A DNA stretch of 64,000 nt from assembly GCF_000019725.1 (NCBI RefSeq), contig NC_010505.1, positions 3,953,001 to 4,017,000 on the forward strand, written 5' to 3'. This document shows positions 34,391 through 46,427 of this stretch, one piece after another (the first letter of the stretch is position 1; every line of letters starts with the position of its first letter). Source of the stretch: Methylobacterium radiotolerans JCM 2831. GTDB taxonomy: Bacteria; Pseudomonadota; Alphaproteobacteria; Rhizobiales; Beijerinckiaceae. The translations under genes and the position numbers were made by a program. A model generated the notes under the pieces. That model was not told the origin of the DNA and ran no database searches. It worked only from the letters and a program-made list of their open reading frames with translations.

Positions 34391-35299
34391 TCACTTCTGC
34401 GATTGCTGGATCTGCTGCTGCATCGCCTTGTCCTCGGAGCGCCCGTAATTGATGAAGAACAGGCTGCCGTCGACGCTCTTGCCCTTCTGCAGGTTCGAGA
34501 GCGTCACCGTGGTGACGTAGCCCTGCGGGTCGGTGATCCGCCACTGCGACAGGGTCTTCATCTCGGCATCGAAGAACAGCTGGATCTTCGAGGTGCCGCC
34601 CAGGGTGGCGCGGTCCTCCAGGCTGATGCGGACGCTGCCCGGATCGCTCGCCACGTCGGTGACGGTGAGATCGCGGGCGAGGTCGATCTTCTCGCGCAGG
34701 AGGAATTTCAGCGGCGTCTGGGCGATGAAGTAGAGGTCCTGGGTGTTGAGCTTGCGGTCGCGCACCGCCACCGAGGTCCCGTCGGCGACCACCTCCAGGG
34801 GCGAGGGCTGGTCGTAGTCGAAGCGCAGACGGCCGGGCTTGGCGAGCGTCAGCTTGCCGCCGATCCGGCGGCCATCGGCGCCGATCTGGACGAAGTTGCC
34901 CGACAGGGTGTTGATGCCGTTGAAGTAGGCGTTGGCCTGCGCCAGCAGCGTGGCGGGATCGGCCGAGTCGCCGGTGACGATCGCCGCCGGGGCGCCCACC
35001 GCCGCGACCTTCGGCTCGGGCGCCTTGTGGTCCACCTTGTCGCTCGCCTTGTCGCCACCCTTGCCGGGCTTGGCGCTGCCGGGCTTCGCCTCCTTGCTCG
35101 CCTCCTTGGCCTTGGGCGCGGGCTTCTTGGCCGGCGCCGGCGCCGCCGGGGCGGCTTCCGGTTGTGGAGCGGGCTCCTCCTTGTGGCCGAACAGGCTGTC
35201 GATGAAGGCGCCGACCTGCGCGTGGGCCGGGTTGGCGGTCGCGAGCCACAGCCCGGCGGCGATCACGGAGCCGGCTGTGCGGATGCGGCGGCCGATCAT
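34391..35299 (-). CDS. lolA: LolA-like outer-membrane lipoprotein carrier protein
   Basis: A 302-residue periplasmic protein with a signal peptide (IRTAGSVIAAGLWLATANPA). A lysine/alanine/proline-rich linker (about 30-110) precedes a LolA domain (about 120-302) with LSGNFVQIGADGRRIGGKL, then PGRLRFDYD and DLYFIAQTPLKFLL. LolA carries lipoproteins across the periplasm from LolCDE to the outer membrane. ATG 35299 has AGGAG about 9 bp upstream and was chosen over 35356. The downstream-of-ftsK position is the standard one. Confidence 0.87.
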   Translation of the reverse strand: MIGRRIRTAGSVIAAGLWLATANPAHAQVGAFIDSLFGHKEEPAPQPEAAPAAPAPAKKPAPKAKEASKEAKPGSAKPGKGGDKASDKVDHKAPEPKVAAVGAPAAIVTGDSADPATLLAQANAYFNGINTLSGNFVQIGADGRRIGGKLTLAKPGRLRFDYDQPSPLEVVADGTSVAVRDRKLNTQDLYFIAQTPLKFLLREKIDLARDLTVTDVASDPGSVRISLEDRATLGGTSKIQLFFDAEMKTLSQWRITDPQGYVTTVTLSNLQKGKSVDGSLFFINYGRSEDKAMQQQIQQSQK

Positions 35300-35396
35300 C
35301 GGCAGAATCTCCTGGGGCACCGCGGGCAAGCTCCGGCGGCAAACGGGGCGGAACATAACTTGGCGGGCTGCCGCAGACGTCTCGGTGCCCCTTCGC

Positions 35397-35480
35397 CCTC
35401 GCGAGCGGAGCGAAGCAATCCAGGTGCGCCGCGCGCGTCGACGTCGCGCTGCCCTGGGTTGCGTCGCTCCGCTCGCGAGG
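35397..35480. repeat. REP-like imperfect 28-bp inverted repeat
   Basis: The left arm (35397-35424) begins CCTCGCGAGCGGAGCGAAGC. The right arm (35453-35480) is its reverse complement with two mismatches, around a 28-bp G+C-rich spacer. The core GCGAGCGGAGCGAAGCAATCC resembles extragenic palindromes spread through many alphaproteobacterial genomes. It lies between the lolA start and the ftsK stop. Confidence 0.65.
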
Positions 35481-35576
35481 ACGGGGCGGGTTTCGCAGGC
35501 CCTGTAGAACCCCGGCCTGTGGCGAAGATGCGACGCCCGGGCCGCCGCGCAGGGGGGCGGCCCGGGACGGAGCCTG

Positions 35577-38500
35577 TCACTCGTCGTCGTACATCCCGGC
35601 CGAGCTGTGCGTCGCCCCGGCGACCAGGATCTCGCGCTTGCCGGCGTGGTTGGCCGGGCCGACGATGCCCTCGATCTCCATCCGCTCCATGATGGAGGCG
35701 GCGCGGTTGTAGCCGATCTGCAGGCGGCGCTGGATGTAGCTCGTCGACGCCTTCTGGTCGCGCAGCACGACCTCGATCGCCTGCTTGTAGAGGTCGTCGG
35801 ACTCGCCGCCGGTCGCCGCCGCGAAGGCGCCGATGTCGAAGACGGGGGCCTCCTCCTCGGGCTCGTCGGACCGCTCGGCCTTGTCGGCCGCGGCGGCCTT
35901 GGAGCCCCGGCCGGACCGGCCGCCCTCCTTGGCGGGCTCCTCGGGGGTGTCGTCGGCGGTGACGGCGTCGAGGTAGCTGGGGCGGCCCTGGCGCTTGAGG
36001 TGGGCGACCACGCTCTCGACCTCGCTGTCCGAGCAGAACGGCCCGTGCACGCGCGTCGTGCGCCCGCCGCCGGCCATGAACAGCATGTCGCCCTGGCCCA
36101 GAAGCTGCTCGGCGCCCATCTCGCCCAGGATCGTGCGGCTGTCGATCTTGCTCGTCACCTGGAAGCTGATCCGGGTCGGGAAGTTCGCCTTGATCGTGCC
36201 GGTGATCACGTCCACCGACGGCCGCTGCGTGGCCATGATCAGGTGGATGCCCGCCGCCCGCGCCATCTGCGCCAGACGCTGGATCGCCCCCTCGATGTCC
36301 TTGCCGGCCACCATCATCAGGTCGGCCATCTCGTCGACCACGATCACGATGTACGGCAGCGGCGCCAGGTCCATCGCCTCGTCCTCGTACACCGCCTCGC
36401 CGGTGTGGCGGTCGAAGCCGGTCTGGATCGTGCGCGTGATGGTCTCGCCCCTGTCGCGGGCCTCCTTCATGCGGGCGTTGTAGCCGTCGATGTTGCGCAC
36501 CGCGATCTTGGCCATCTTCTTGTAGCGCTCCTCCATCTCGCGCACGGCCCACTTGAGGGCGATGACCGCCTTCTTCGGATCGATGACCACGGGGGAGAGC
36601 AGGTGCGGGATGCCGTCGTAGACCGACAGCTCCAGCATCTTCGGGTCGACCATGATCAGGCGGCACTCCTCCGGCTTGAGCCGGTAGAGCAGGCTGAGGA
36701 TCATGGTGTTGATCGCCACCGACTTGCCCGAGCCGGTGGTGCCGGCCACCAGCAGGTGCGGCATGCGCGCGAGGTCGGCGATGATCGGCTCGCCGCCGAT
36801 GTTCTTGCCGAGGCACAACGCCAGCTTGTGCTTGCTCTCGGCGAAGTCGGCCGACGAGAGGAGCTCGCGCAGGTACACCGTCTCGCGGGTCTCGTTCGGC
36901 AGCTCGATGCCGATGACGTTCCGGCCGGGCACGACCGCGACGCGGGCCGAGACCGCCGACATCGACCGGGCGATGTCGTCCGACAGGCCGATCACGCGGC
37001 TGGACTTGGTGCCGGGGGCGGGCTCGAGCTCGTAGAGGGTGACGACCGGGCCCGGCCGCACCGCCAGGATGTCGCCGCGCACGCCGAAATCCTGGACCGT
37101 CTGCTGCAGGTTGAGGGCGTTCTGCTCCAGCACGTCGGCGTCGACCTCCTCGCTGCCGCCCGGCGCCGGCAGGGCGAGCAGTTCGAGCGACGGCAGCTCG
37201 TAATCGGCGTTCTCGATCGGCGCGATCTCGAGGTGGCGGCCGGCCGGGATCAGGTGCGCACGGGGCGCGACCAGGGGGACCGACGCCGGCGCGGGGGCCG
37301 GCAGCGCCGGGACCTCGACCGCCTCGACGGCAGCCGCGGCCGGCTCGGCCTCGGTCTCGGCCGCGACGTTTGCCTCGACCGGCTCCGGCTGCGGCGCCAG
37401 CTTGCCGCGGAGCAGGACCGGACGCGGCGTCATCGGGATCACCACGCGCTCCGCCTCGGCGCGCGCGGCGACCGGAGCGGCAGAGACCGGGGCGGGAGCG
37501 GGTTCGGGCTGGGCCGGTGGCGCCGGCGGGACGACGCTCGGCTGACCGGCCGCGCGGATCGCCGCCCGGGCCGCCATGGCGCTGAGAGCCGGCGCGCGGC
37601 GGGGCGCCTCGGACACCGGGGTGGCCGGAGGCTCGGCCGCGGCGCTGCCCGGGCCGAAGACCAGGGACAGGCCGGACGCGGCCGTCGGCGCGACGGGCGG
37701 CAGGAAGGCGCTCCGAATCGTGGCGGCCTCCTCCATCCGCGGTCCGGCCTCCGTCCCGTTATCCTGCCCGTCGGCCGGGCGCGGCGGCTGGTCGAACCGG
37801 ACGAGCCGATCGAGCACGTAGACCGGCCGCGGCGGCAGCGACCGCAGGTGCGAGACGTCGAGCGGCATCGAGACGAAGCGCTCGTCGGACGCCGCCGGCG
37901 CCGCGACGGCGGCCGGGGTCGGCGCGACCTCGGCGGGCGGCGCCTCCAGGGCCGACCAGGCATCGACGGACGACCAGTCGCCGCCGTCGAACCAGGGCTG
38001 GACCTCGGACCAGTCCGGCAGGTCCGACCAGTCGCGGGCCGGGGCCTCGGCGACCGTCTCGACCAGCGCGGCGGCGACCGGCGCGGCCGCGACCGGAGCG
38101 ATCGCCGCCGTGGAGGCGGTCAGCTCGACCGCGGGCCGGACCGGGCGGCGGTCCGGCGTGCGGAAGAAGCGGACGCCCGGCGGCGCGACGAAGGGCTGGC
38201 GCCACAGGGGCACCGGCTCCGCGTCCGGCGCGGAGGCTTCGGGCAGCGCCGGCACGGGCGCGGCACGCTCGGCCTCCTCGGCGGCGACCCGCGCGCGCTC
38301 GATCCGCTCCCGCTCGGCCTCCTCGCGGGCGGCCCGCTCGGTCTCCAGGGCGAGAGCGGCGGCCTGCGCCTCGGCGCGGGCGCGCTCCAGGGCGACGCGC
38401 TCGGCCTCCAGGGCGCGCTGGCGGCGCTCCTGCAGGACCGAATCGGGGGTGCGGGTGTAGCGCACGGCCGAGGGGGCGGCGGCCGGAGCCGACGCGTGGA

Positions 38501-38984
38501 CCGGGGCCGCGACGTGACCGGCGACATGTCCAGCGGCTGGAGCTGCGGCCGGCGCGTAGTCGGGGGCGATGGCGGCGGGACGGCGCGGCTGGCGCACCAG
38601 CACGCCCGGCGAGGAGGCGCTGCGGTCGATCCGGCTCTCGAGGGCCGGACCGTCCAGGACGTCGAGGCTCGCCCGGTCGTCGAAGACCTGGGCCGGCCAG
38701 TGCGGCTCGGGCGCCGCGGCGCGCGCGGCGCGCTCGGAGCCCTCGCGGCCGACCATCGCGCCCGGCGGGGTGAGCCAGCTCGGCTCCGCCCGGCGCCCGG
38801 GCGCGCCGTAGGACGGGCGGGCGGGCAGGCCGGCGGGAGAGCCGGAGAGGCGGCGGGTGAGGCTCGCGCGGAGCGCCATCAGCCGGTGCGCCAGGGCTCC
38901 CAGGGAGAGGCCCGAGCGGTCGCCGCCGCGGACAGGGCGGGCGGGGTCACGGTGGGAGTACGGAGGCCGTCCCGATGCGCGCAT
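35577..38984 (-). CDS. ftsK: FtsK/SpoIIIE DNA translocase without N-terminal membrane domain
   Basis: A 1135-residue protein. The motor has Walker [11 protein letters not shown] (about 745-753) and Walker [12 protein letters not shown]. The C-terminal gamma winged helix (about 1065-1135, [20 protein letters not shown]) reads KOPS-like DNA sites. Normal FtsK has four N-terminal membrane helices; none is seen here. The N-terminus is arginine/proline-rich, with a coiled-coil-like segment at about 182-241 and a long Ala/Pro linker. A stop codon lies two codons above the ATG, so no membrane part can be added in frame. The neighbourhood is that of the standard ftsK. Confidence 0.93.
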   Translation of the reverse strand: MRASGRPPYSHRDPARPVRGGDRSGLSLGALAHRLMALRASLTRRLSGSPAGLPARPSYGAPGRRAEPSWLTPPGAMVGREGSERAARAAAPEPHWPAQVFDDRASLDVLDGPALESRIDRSASSPGVLVRQPRRPAAIAPDYAPAAAPAAGHVAGHVAAPVHASAPAAAPSAVRYTRTPDSVLQERRQRALEAERVALERARAEAQAAALALETERAAREEAERERIERARVAAEEAERAAPVPALPEASAPDAEPVPLWRQPFVAPPGVRFFRTPDRRPVRPAVELTASTAAIAPVAAAPVAAALVETVAEAPARDWSDLPDWSEVQPWFDGGDWSSVDAWSALEAPPAEVAPTPAAVAAPAASDERFVSMPLDVSHLRSLPPRPVYVLDRLVRFDQPPRPADGQDNGTEAGPRMEEAATIRSAFLPPVAPTAASGLSLVFGPGSAAAEPPATPVSEAPRRAPALSAMAARAAIRAAGQPSVVPPAPPAQPEPAPAPVSAAPVAARAEAERVVIPMTPRPVLLRGKLAPQPEPVEANVAAETEAEPAAAAVEAVEVPALPAPAPASVPLVAPRAHLIPAGRHLEIAPIENADYELPSLELLALPAPGGSEEVDADVLEQNALNLQQTVQDFGVRGDILAVRPGPVVTLYELEPAPGTKSSRVIGLSDDIARSMSAVSARVAVVPGRNVIGIELPNETRETVYLRELLSSADFAESKHKLALCLGKNIGGEPIIADLARMPHLLVAGTTGSGKSVAINTMILSLLYRLKPEECRLIMVDPKMLELSVYDGIPHLLSPVVIDPKKAVIALKWAVREMEERYKKMAKIAVRNIDGYNARMKEARDRGETITRTIQTGFDRHTGEAVYEDEAMDLAPLPYIVIVVDEMADLMMVAGKDIEGAIQRLAQMARAAGIHLIMATQRPSVDVITGTIKANFPTRISFQVTSKIDSRTILGEMGAEQLLGQGDMLFMAGGGRTTRVHGPFCSDSEVESVVAHLKRQGRPSYLDAVTADDTPEEPAKEGGRSGRGSKAAAADKAERSDEPEEEAPVFDIGAFAAATGGESDDLYKQAIEVVLRDQKASTSYIQRRLQIGYNRAASIMERMEIEGIVGPANHAGKREILVAGATHSSAGMYDDE

Positions 38985-39326
38985 GGGTTCTCAGACGATA
39001 CTCGAAACAGGGATCCGCCGACGCGCGGCGGCTGTTCCTGAGTTAGGCCATTCGTCGTTAATGGAGGCTTGCCACCGGCCGCGGCGCGGAAACCATGCGG
39101 GGCGATCGGCTCGGCCATCCGGCCGGACCCCGCGTCGCCGCGACCGCGCCGTCACCGCCTCCGGGGCCGGTTTGGCCGCGGAATCACGAGGGAACGTCGC
39201 GCGATGTACCGGAAATCGAGATCTGGTCCCCGTCCCGAGGCGCCGCGGCGCGGTCTCTCGGGATGACGTCGAGAGCGGGCTAGAGTGCGGGCAGGCTCCG
39301 CGCCCCCGACAGTCCGCATCCCCTAT
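38985..39326. other. Divergent intergenic region, ftsK and nadE
   Basis: A stretch of 342 bp. It holds a short palindrome-like segment near 39223-39262 (CCCGAGGCGCCGCG to CTCGGGATGACG) resembling dispersed repeats. I see no SOS box and no convincing promoter. Confidence 0.4.
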
Positions 39327-41426
<2,100 letters not shown>

Positions 41427-41541
41427 CCGTCACAAACTCGACCGATTGTGCCATTATGAGCACGGTCAAGCCGATTCTTCGCAATGCGAGATCTTGTATT
41501 GGGAAAATTGGCTTCGAGGGCGGCCAGGCGGAGGACTTCGG

Positions 41542-41772
41542 ATGCGAAGCTACAACCTGTTCCAGCTCAAGGGCGAGGAGGGCCTCTGCTGCGCGGTGCC
41601 GGAAGCCAGCACGGTCCCGCCCTTCATCGGCGCGGGTCGCTGGACCTTCGGCGGCAAGCTCTGCGACGGCAGCCGGCAGCCCCTCGACTTCGACGGGCGG
41701 GCCGCCGACACCGCGGTGCGCTTCAACGGCTTCTACCTGTTCCAGACCGTGGACCGGCGCTTCATCGCCTGA
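41542..41772 (+). CDS. Small hypothetical protein (76 aa), Cys-containing
   Basis: ATG 41542 follows GGCGGAGG by about ten bases, so the short frame is preferred to one starting at 41446. The product reads MRSYNLFQLKGEEGLCCAVP, then IGAGRWTFGGKLCDG, ending with YLFQTVDRRFIA. It has three cysteines, many aromatic residues and no signal peptide. Base use is like the neighbouring genes. It is downstream of nadE after 115 bp. The family is unknown. Confidence 0.6.
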   Translation: MRSYNLFQLKGEEGLCCAVPEASTVPPFIGAGRWTFGGKLCDGSRQPLDFDGRAADTAVRFNGFYLFQTVDRRFIA

Positions 41773-42150
41773 GCAGGATGCGGCCGTCGCGCGTCGTCTC
41801 CGGCGGGACGCGCCGGGGCTCAACCCTGGCGCGCGGGCGGAGCCGCGCGTCCGGACCGATCACGCGCGATCCGACGGCCTCCGCTCCCGGGAGCCCCGAC
41901 AGGCCCCCACCCCGCCCGTCACGGCGCGCGGGACGCCGGCGGGATGATCGGCGCGGAGACGACATTACTGAAGTCATCGGGCGTAAGTCGGACCGGCCCG
42001 GGACGCGGACTCCCTTTCCCGGAATCGTGGCGGCGGCCCGTCATCGGTCTCGAGCCCTGTAGCGGGCCTCGACTCGGCGATCGCGACCAAGATTCCTTAA
42101 GGGCTGGCGTGCAGGTTTCGCGGAACCGTCAGCTGTCCGGAGCCGCCCGC
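41773..42150. other. Intergenic region before PilZ gene
   Basis: A stretch of 378 bp. It contains several G+C palindromes (for example CCCGGGAGCC near 41893) and an A+T-richer patch near 42088-42105, but no promoter, RNA or gene that I can support. Confidence 0.4.
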
Positions 42151-42561
42151 ATGTCGGAGCACCGCCGAGAGACGCGCCAGAGGGTCTTCCTCAAGGGGCG
42201 CGTCGTCTTCAACAACGGGTCGTCGAGCCTCGACTGCCTGGTGCGCGACATGTCCCCCACCGGCGCGCGCCTCGTGATGAGCGAGGCCACCACGCTCCCG
42301 GACGCGTTCGATCTCTACATCCCCCAGAAGGACCGGACCTACCGGGCCACCCTGCGCTGGCGCCGTGAGGACGGCATCGGCGTGACCTTCGAGGTGCCGG
42401 CCCGGGCCGGCACCGCGCCGGCCTCGCCCGATCCGGCTGCGACGGACGCCTCCGTGACCCTGTTGCTGAAGCGCATCAGCGAGCTCGAGACCGAGAACGC
42501 CGCCCTGCGCCGGCTGCTCGCCAGCATGGCCCAGTCGGGCGATTCGGCGAGCGCGGCCTGA
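42151..42561 (+). CDS. PilZ-domain protein with C-terminal coiled coil
   Basis: A 136-residue protein. The PilZ domain (residues 1-85) shows the c-di-GMP-binding signatures RxxxR (Arg5-Arg9) and DMSPTG (Asp33-Gly38, the D/NxSxxG motif). Residues about 101-126 (SVTLLLKRISELETENAALR) form a leucine-zipper-like helix, so it probably dimerizes. It is a cytoplasmic c-di-GMP receptor with no enzyme domain. The ATG was chosen for the MSEHRRETRQR start at the PilZ boundary. Confidence 0.85.
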   Translation: MSEHRRETRQRVFLKGRVVFNNGSSSLDCLVRDMSPTGARLVMSEATTLPDAFDLYIPQKDRTYRATLRWRREDGIGVTFEVPARAGTAPASPDPAATDASVTLLLKRISELETENAALRRLLASMAQSGDSASAA

Positions 42562-42577
42562 GTCCCGGGCCTGAGCG

Positions 42578-43015
42578 TCAGGCCTGAGACTCGAGCGCCG
42601 CGCGGATGCGCGCGGCGTGCTCGGCGAGGACCGCGTTGTCGGCCATCCCGCCCTCGTGGCGCTTCAGCGGCACGCCCTCGCGCCGCGGGATGACGTGGAC
42701 GTGCAGGTGGAACACGGTCTGGCCGCCGGCCGGCTCGTTGAACTGGAACAGGGTCAGACCCTCGGCCCGGAAGGCGGCCTTCACGGCGCGGGCGACCTTC
42801 TGGACGCTCGCCATCAGCGCGGCGAGCGAGTCCGGGTTGGCGTCGAGCAGGCCGCGGGCCGGCGCCTTCGGGATCACCAGCGTGTGGCCCTCGCCCTGGG
42901 GCATCACGTCCATGAAGGCCAGGGTGTGGGCGTCCTCGTAGACGCGGTGGCAGGGGATCTCGCCGTGCAGGATCTTGGCGAAGATGTTGTCGGGATCGTA
43001 GCGGGCGTCGGCCAT
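42578..43015 (-). CDS. HIT-family nucleotide hydrolase/transferase-like protein
   Basis: A 145-residue histidine-triad protein: IFAKILHGEIPCHRVYED, TLVIPKAPAR, and the triad HLHVHV at His103, His105 and His107. HIT proteins of the HINT type hydrolyse nucleotide phosphoramidates and similar compounds. GGAGG is positioned right before the ATG at 43015. It is convergent with the PilZ gene (16 bp between stops). Confidence 0.93.
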   Translation of the reverse strand: MADARYDPDNIFAKILHGEIPCHRVYEDAHTLAFMDVMPQGEGHTLVIPKAPARGLLDANPDSLAALMASVQKVARAVKAAFRAEGLTLFQFNEPAGGQTVFHLHVHVIPRREGVPLKRHEGGMADNAVLAEHAARIRAALESQA

Positions 43016-43176
43016 GCTGCCTCCGGGACTCCTTGAGCGGCCGCAGGTTGCACGGGGTACCCGCCCGCGTCCACACGGGAACAACCGACCCGCCGCGACG
43101 CTTGCATCGCCGCGGCGGCGGCGCCGTGCCGGGGTCCGATGGCCCGGCGTCCCACAGACCGCGCAGGGAGTTCCGG

Positions 43177-44136
43177 ATGGCGCACGAGAGCACGGGAGCG
43201 ATCTACGCGGCGGCGGGCGCCAACCTCGCCATCGCGGCGGCGAAGTTCGTGGGCGGGGCGCTGACAGGCTCGACCGCCATGCTGGCCGAGGGCGTGCACT
43301 CGGTGGTCGACACGGCGAACCAGGTGCTGCTCCTCGTCGGCATGAAGCGGGCCAAGCGCCCGGCCGATGCCCGCCACCCGTTCGGCTACGGACGCGAGAT
43401 CTACTTCTACGCCTTCGTGGTGGCGCTGATGATCTTCCTCGGCGGCGGCCTGTTCGCCGTCTACGAGGGGATCGAGCGGGTCCGCCATCCCGAGCCGGAC
43501 GTGGATGCCGAGCTGTTCGGCTACCGGCTGCCCGGCCTCTGGGTGAACGTCGCGATCCTGGGCTTCGCCATCGCGGCGGAAGGCACGTCCTTCTTCGTGG
43601 CGATGCGCCAGTTCTGGGCCGAGAAGGGCAAGCACTCGGCCGTGCGGGCGATCCGGCGCAGCAAGGATCCGACCCTGTTCACGGTGCTCGCGGAGGACAC
43701 CGCCGCCCTGATCGGCCTGCTGATCGCGCTCGCCGGTGTGGCCCTGTCCCACCTTCTGGAGATGCCGAGCCTGGACGGCTGGGCGTCGGTCGGCATCGGC
43801 CTCGTGCTCATCGGCATGGCGGCGTTCCTGATGGTCGAGACCCACGGGTTGCTGATCGGCGAGGCGGCCGATCCCGAGGTCGTCGCGGCCATCTCGGAGC
43901 TGGTCCGCGCCGAGCCGGGCGTTCTCCACGTCAACGAGGTGCTGACCCAGCACCTCGGCCCCTCCGACATCCTGGTCAATCTCAGCATCGACATGACCGA
44001 CGATCTCAGCGCCGGCGAGGTCGAGAGCCTCGTCACGCGCCTCGACCGGGCGCTGAAGGCGCGCAGCCCCGACGTGACCCGGGTGTTCATCGAGATCCAG
44101 CAGCAGGGCGATCACACGGTGCGGGCGGCGGCCTGA
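43177..44136 (+). CDS. Cation diffusion facilitator transporter
   Basis: A 319-residue CDF-family antiporter for divalent metals (Zn, Fe, Mn or Co). It has about six membrane segments, the metal-site motifs AEGVHSVVDTANQ and RHPFGYGRE, and the second site EDTAALIG. The C-terminal cytoplasmic domain (about 215-319) is the regulatory dimer part. Metal choice cannot be read off. ATG 43177 lies at the correct distance after GCAGGGAG. Confidence 0.9.
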   Translation: MAHESTGAIYAAAGANLAIAAAKFVGGALTGSTAMLAEGVHSVVDTANQVLLLVGMKRAKRPADARHPFGYGREIYFYAFVVALMIFLGGGLFAVYEGIERVRHPEPDVDAELFGYRLPGLWVNVAILGFAIAAEGTSFFVAMRQFWAEKGKHSAVRAIRRSKDPTLFTVLAEDTAALIGLLIALAGVALSHLLEMPSLDGWASVGIGLVLIGMAAFLMVETHGLLIGEAADPEVVAAISELVRAEPGVLHVNEVLTQHLGPSDILVNLSIDMTDDLSAGEVESLVTRLDRALKARSPDVTRVFIEIQQQGDHTVRAAA

Positions 44137-44170
44137 GCACGCCCGCCTCGCCGGCGAGTGCGGATCTCTG

Positions 44171-45127
44171 TCAGGCATCCTCCCCGCGCATCGGCGGCGG
44201 GCGCACGCCGTCCCAGGGGGCCGGCGACGGAAACACCTCGTCGAGGAAGGCGAGGAACGCCTTCACGTTCGGATTGCCGCGCCGGCTCTCCGGCCACAGC
44301 GCCGTGAAGACCGAGCGGTCGACCGCGAAATCCTGCAGGACCGGCACGAGCGCCCCCCGGGCGACGTGCGGCGCGGCGATGTAGGTCGGCGAGATGCCGA
44401 TGCCGCCGCCGGCCACCAGCACCGCCGCGACGGCGTCGCTGAAATCCGCGACGATGCCGGCATGCGGCGTGAACTCGATCCGGCGGCCGCCGACCTGGAA
44501 CGGCCAGCGCAGAGCCTGGCCCGTGCTCTGGAAGCGGAAGTTCACGCAGTCGTGGTGGGCGAGGTCGTCCGGGTGCCGCGGCGTGCCGCGCCGCGCCAGG
44601 TAGACGGGCGCGGCGAAGGCGCCGAGCCGGTGCGGGGCGAGGCGCCGCGAGACCAGCCGGGAATCCGCGAGTTCGCCGACTCGGATCGCGACGTCGATGC
44701 CCTCCTCGATCAGGTCCACGAAGCGGTCGCTCAGGCGCAGGTCGACCGACAGCTTCGGATGGCGGGCGCGGAACCGCGGCAGGGCCGGCCCGAGCAGGTG
44801 CACACCGACCGGGATCGATGCCGCCACCTTCAGGGTGCCGGCAGGCTCGGAGCGCGCCGCGACCGCGGCCTGCTCGATCGCCTCGGCCTCGCGCAGGAGT
44901 CGCAGCGCCCGCTCCTGCAGGTCGCGCCCCTCGGGCGTCAGTGTCAGCGAGCGCGTCGTGCGGGTGAAGAGGCTCACGCCGAGCCGCGCCTCCAGCCGCT
45001 GCACGCTCTTGCTCACCGCCGAGGGCGAGATGCCGAGGGACCGGGCGGCCGCCGAGTAGCTGCCGAGGGAGGCGGAGCGGGCGAAAGCGACGATGCCCGT
45101 CAGCCGGTCGAGGCCGATCTGTTCCAT
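44171..45127 (-). CDS. LysR-family transcriptional regulator
   Basis: A 318-residue regulator. The winged HTH (residues 1-62, [20 protein letters not shown]) is followed by the periplasmic-binding-like effector domain ([17 protein letters not shown]). It is divergent from an SDR gene with 107 bp between starts, the standard arrangement for a LysR gene and its target. I did not find a clear T-N11-A operator in the gap. The effector is unknown. Confidence 0.9.
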   Translation of the reverse strand: MEQIGLDRLTGIVAFARSASLGSYSAAARSLGISPSAVSKSVQRLEARLGVSLFTRTTRSLTLTPEGRDLQERALRLLREAEAIEQAAVAARSEPAGTLKVAASIPVGVHLLGPALPRFRARHPKLSVDLRLSDRFVDLIEEGIDVAIRVGELADSRLVSRRLAPHRLGAFAAPVYLARRGTPRHPDDLAHHDCVNFRFQSTGQALRWPFQVGGRRIEFTPHAGIVADFSDAVAAVLVAGGGIGISPTYIAAPHVARGALVPVLQDFAVDRSVFTALWPESRRGNPNVKAFLAFLDEVFPSPAPWDGVRPPPMRGEDA

Positions 45128-45234
45128 GACGGCATGACTGAAACGAATTGCGGCCCGATTATCAAGGCGAAGGCGCCGCTCCAATCTTGTGTCCCTCGCC
45201 GCCACCCTGGCGCCGAGCGGCAAGGTTTCCCGCC

Positions 45235-45969
45235 ATGTTTCCCGCCCTGAGCAGCACCCTCCAGGACCGCAGCGTCGTGGTCTTCGGCGGCACATTGGGC
45301 ATCGGCCTGGCGGCCGCCCGCCAGGCCAAGGCCGCGGGTGCGGCGGTCATCGTGGTCGGCCGCGACGCGGCGGGCGCCGAGCGCGTCGCGGCGGAGAACG
45401 GCTTCGCCGGCTGGCGCGCCGCGGACGTGACGCGGCCCGACGCAGTCGCGGCCGCCCTGGCCGATATTCCCCGCGTCGATCACCTCGCGCTCCTGGCCGG
45501 CACCTTCGTGGCCGGCAAGATCCGCGAGGCCGAGGTCGACCACTTGAAGCGGGCCTTCGACGAGCGGATCTGGGCCGCGGTTCACGCCCTGCGCGCCCTC
45601 GGCGACCGGCTGGCCGGCGACGGATCGGTCACGCTCATCTCCGGCGCCCTGGCGGACCGCCCGAGCGCCCAGGGGACCGCCGTGCTGGCGGCGGCGTCGG
45701 CCGCGATGGAGGCCTTCGCCCGCGGCCTTGCCCTCGAACTCGCACCGGTGCGGGTGAACGCGCTCTCGCCGGGCACCACCGACACCCCGCTCCTGGCCCG
45801 CACGCTCGGCGCCCACCGCGACGCCTACGTGGCCGGGCTCACCGAGAGGCTGCCGCAGCGACGCCTCGGCACCGCCGAGGAGGCCGGCGCAGCCGTCGTC
45901 TTCCTGATGGGCAACGGCTTCATGAACGGCGAGACCCTCCACATCGACGGCGGCGGCCGCCTGATCTGA
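45235..45969 (+). CDS. Atypical SDR-family protein lacking the Tyr-x3-Lys pair
   Basis: A 244-residue Rossmann protein: [11 protein letters not shown] is a relaxed cofactor motif, and [15 protein letters not shown] and HIDGGGRLI are normal for SDRs. The catalytic region reads [19 protein letters not shown]; where Tyr and Lys should follow Ser136 (about residues 149-154) only Ala, Val and Leu are found. The NNAG motif is LLAG. It may bind NAD(P) without classical catalysis, or use other residues. It is followed closely by a SnoaL-like protein and lies divergent to a LysR regulator. Confidence 0.82.
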   Translation: MFPALSSTLQDRSVVVFGGTLGIGLAAARQAKAAGAAVIVVGRDAAGAERVAAENGFAGWRAADVTRPDAVAAALADIPRVDHLALLAGTFVAGKIREAEVDHLKRAFDERIWAAVHALRALGDRLAGDGSVTLISGALADRPSAQGTAVLAAASAAMEAFARGLALELAPVRVNALSPGTTDTPLLARTLGAHRDAYVAGLTERLPQRRLGTAEEAGAAVVFLMGNGFMNGETLHIDGGGRLI

Positions 45970-46002
45970 GCGGCCGATCGCCCACTTCAAAGGAGAAGCG
46001 CG

Positions 46003-46401
46003 ATGTCCGACATCACGGCGGCCGTACCGGCGGCGGAGCCCGACCACGACCGGCTGCTGCGTGCCAACCTGGAACGGATCTTCAACGAGCGGGACGCCGT
46101 CGTGCGGGCGGCCGCCCTGGACCAGCTCTACGTGGCCGAGCCGATCCTGTTCGAGCCGGACAATGTCGTGCGCGGGCGGGCGGCCATCGGCGCGGTCGCC
46201 GGGGCGCTCCTGGACCGGTTCGGGCCGACCTTCCGCTTCAGGCCCGTCGGCAGGGCTGTCGGGCACCACGGAATGGGATCGCTGCGCTGGGAAGCCGGCC
46301 CGGAGGGCGGGCCGATCGCGGTCACCGGGACGGACGTCGCCGAGATCGTGGACGGCAGGATCGGACGGCTCTGGGTGCTGCTCGACCCGCCGGTCGCCTG
46401 A
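46003..46401 (+). CDS. SnoaL-like (NTF2-fold) protein
   Basis: A 132-residue protein with the NTF2-like outline (DHDRLLRANLERIFNERD, then EPILFEPDNVVRGRAAIGAV and VTGTDVAEIVDGRIGRLWVL). The family includes small ligand-binding enzymes; the active-site role is not assignable here. AGGAG precedes the ATG. A gap of 33 bp after the SDR stop suggests one transcript with that gene, probably under the neighbouring LysR regulator. Confidence 0.82.
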   Translation: MSDITAAVPAAEPDHDRLLRANLERIFNERDAVVRAAALDQLYVAEPILFEPDNVVRGRAAIGAVAGALLDRFGPTFRFRPVGRAVGHHGMGSLRWEAGPEGGPIAVTGTDVAEIVDGRIGRLWVLLDPPVA

Positions 46402-46427
46402 GACCGGCGCCGCGAAACGGTCGGGCG

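Noticed and set aside
35607..39041. A 1144-codon open frame antisense to ftsK
   Set aside because: Arg/Gly/Asp/Val-rich shadow with no family resemblance; ftsK has clear Walker and gamma motifs.
45128..45234. LysR operator (T-N11-A) between the LysR and SDR genes
   Set aside because: T-N11-A spacings occur, but none has the dyad symmetry needed to call an operator.
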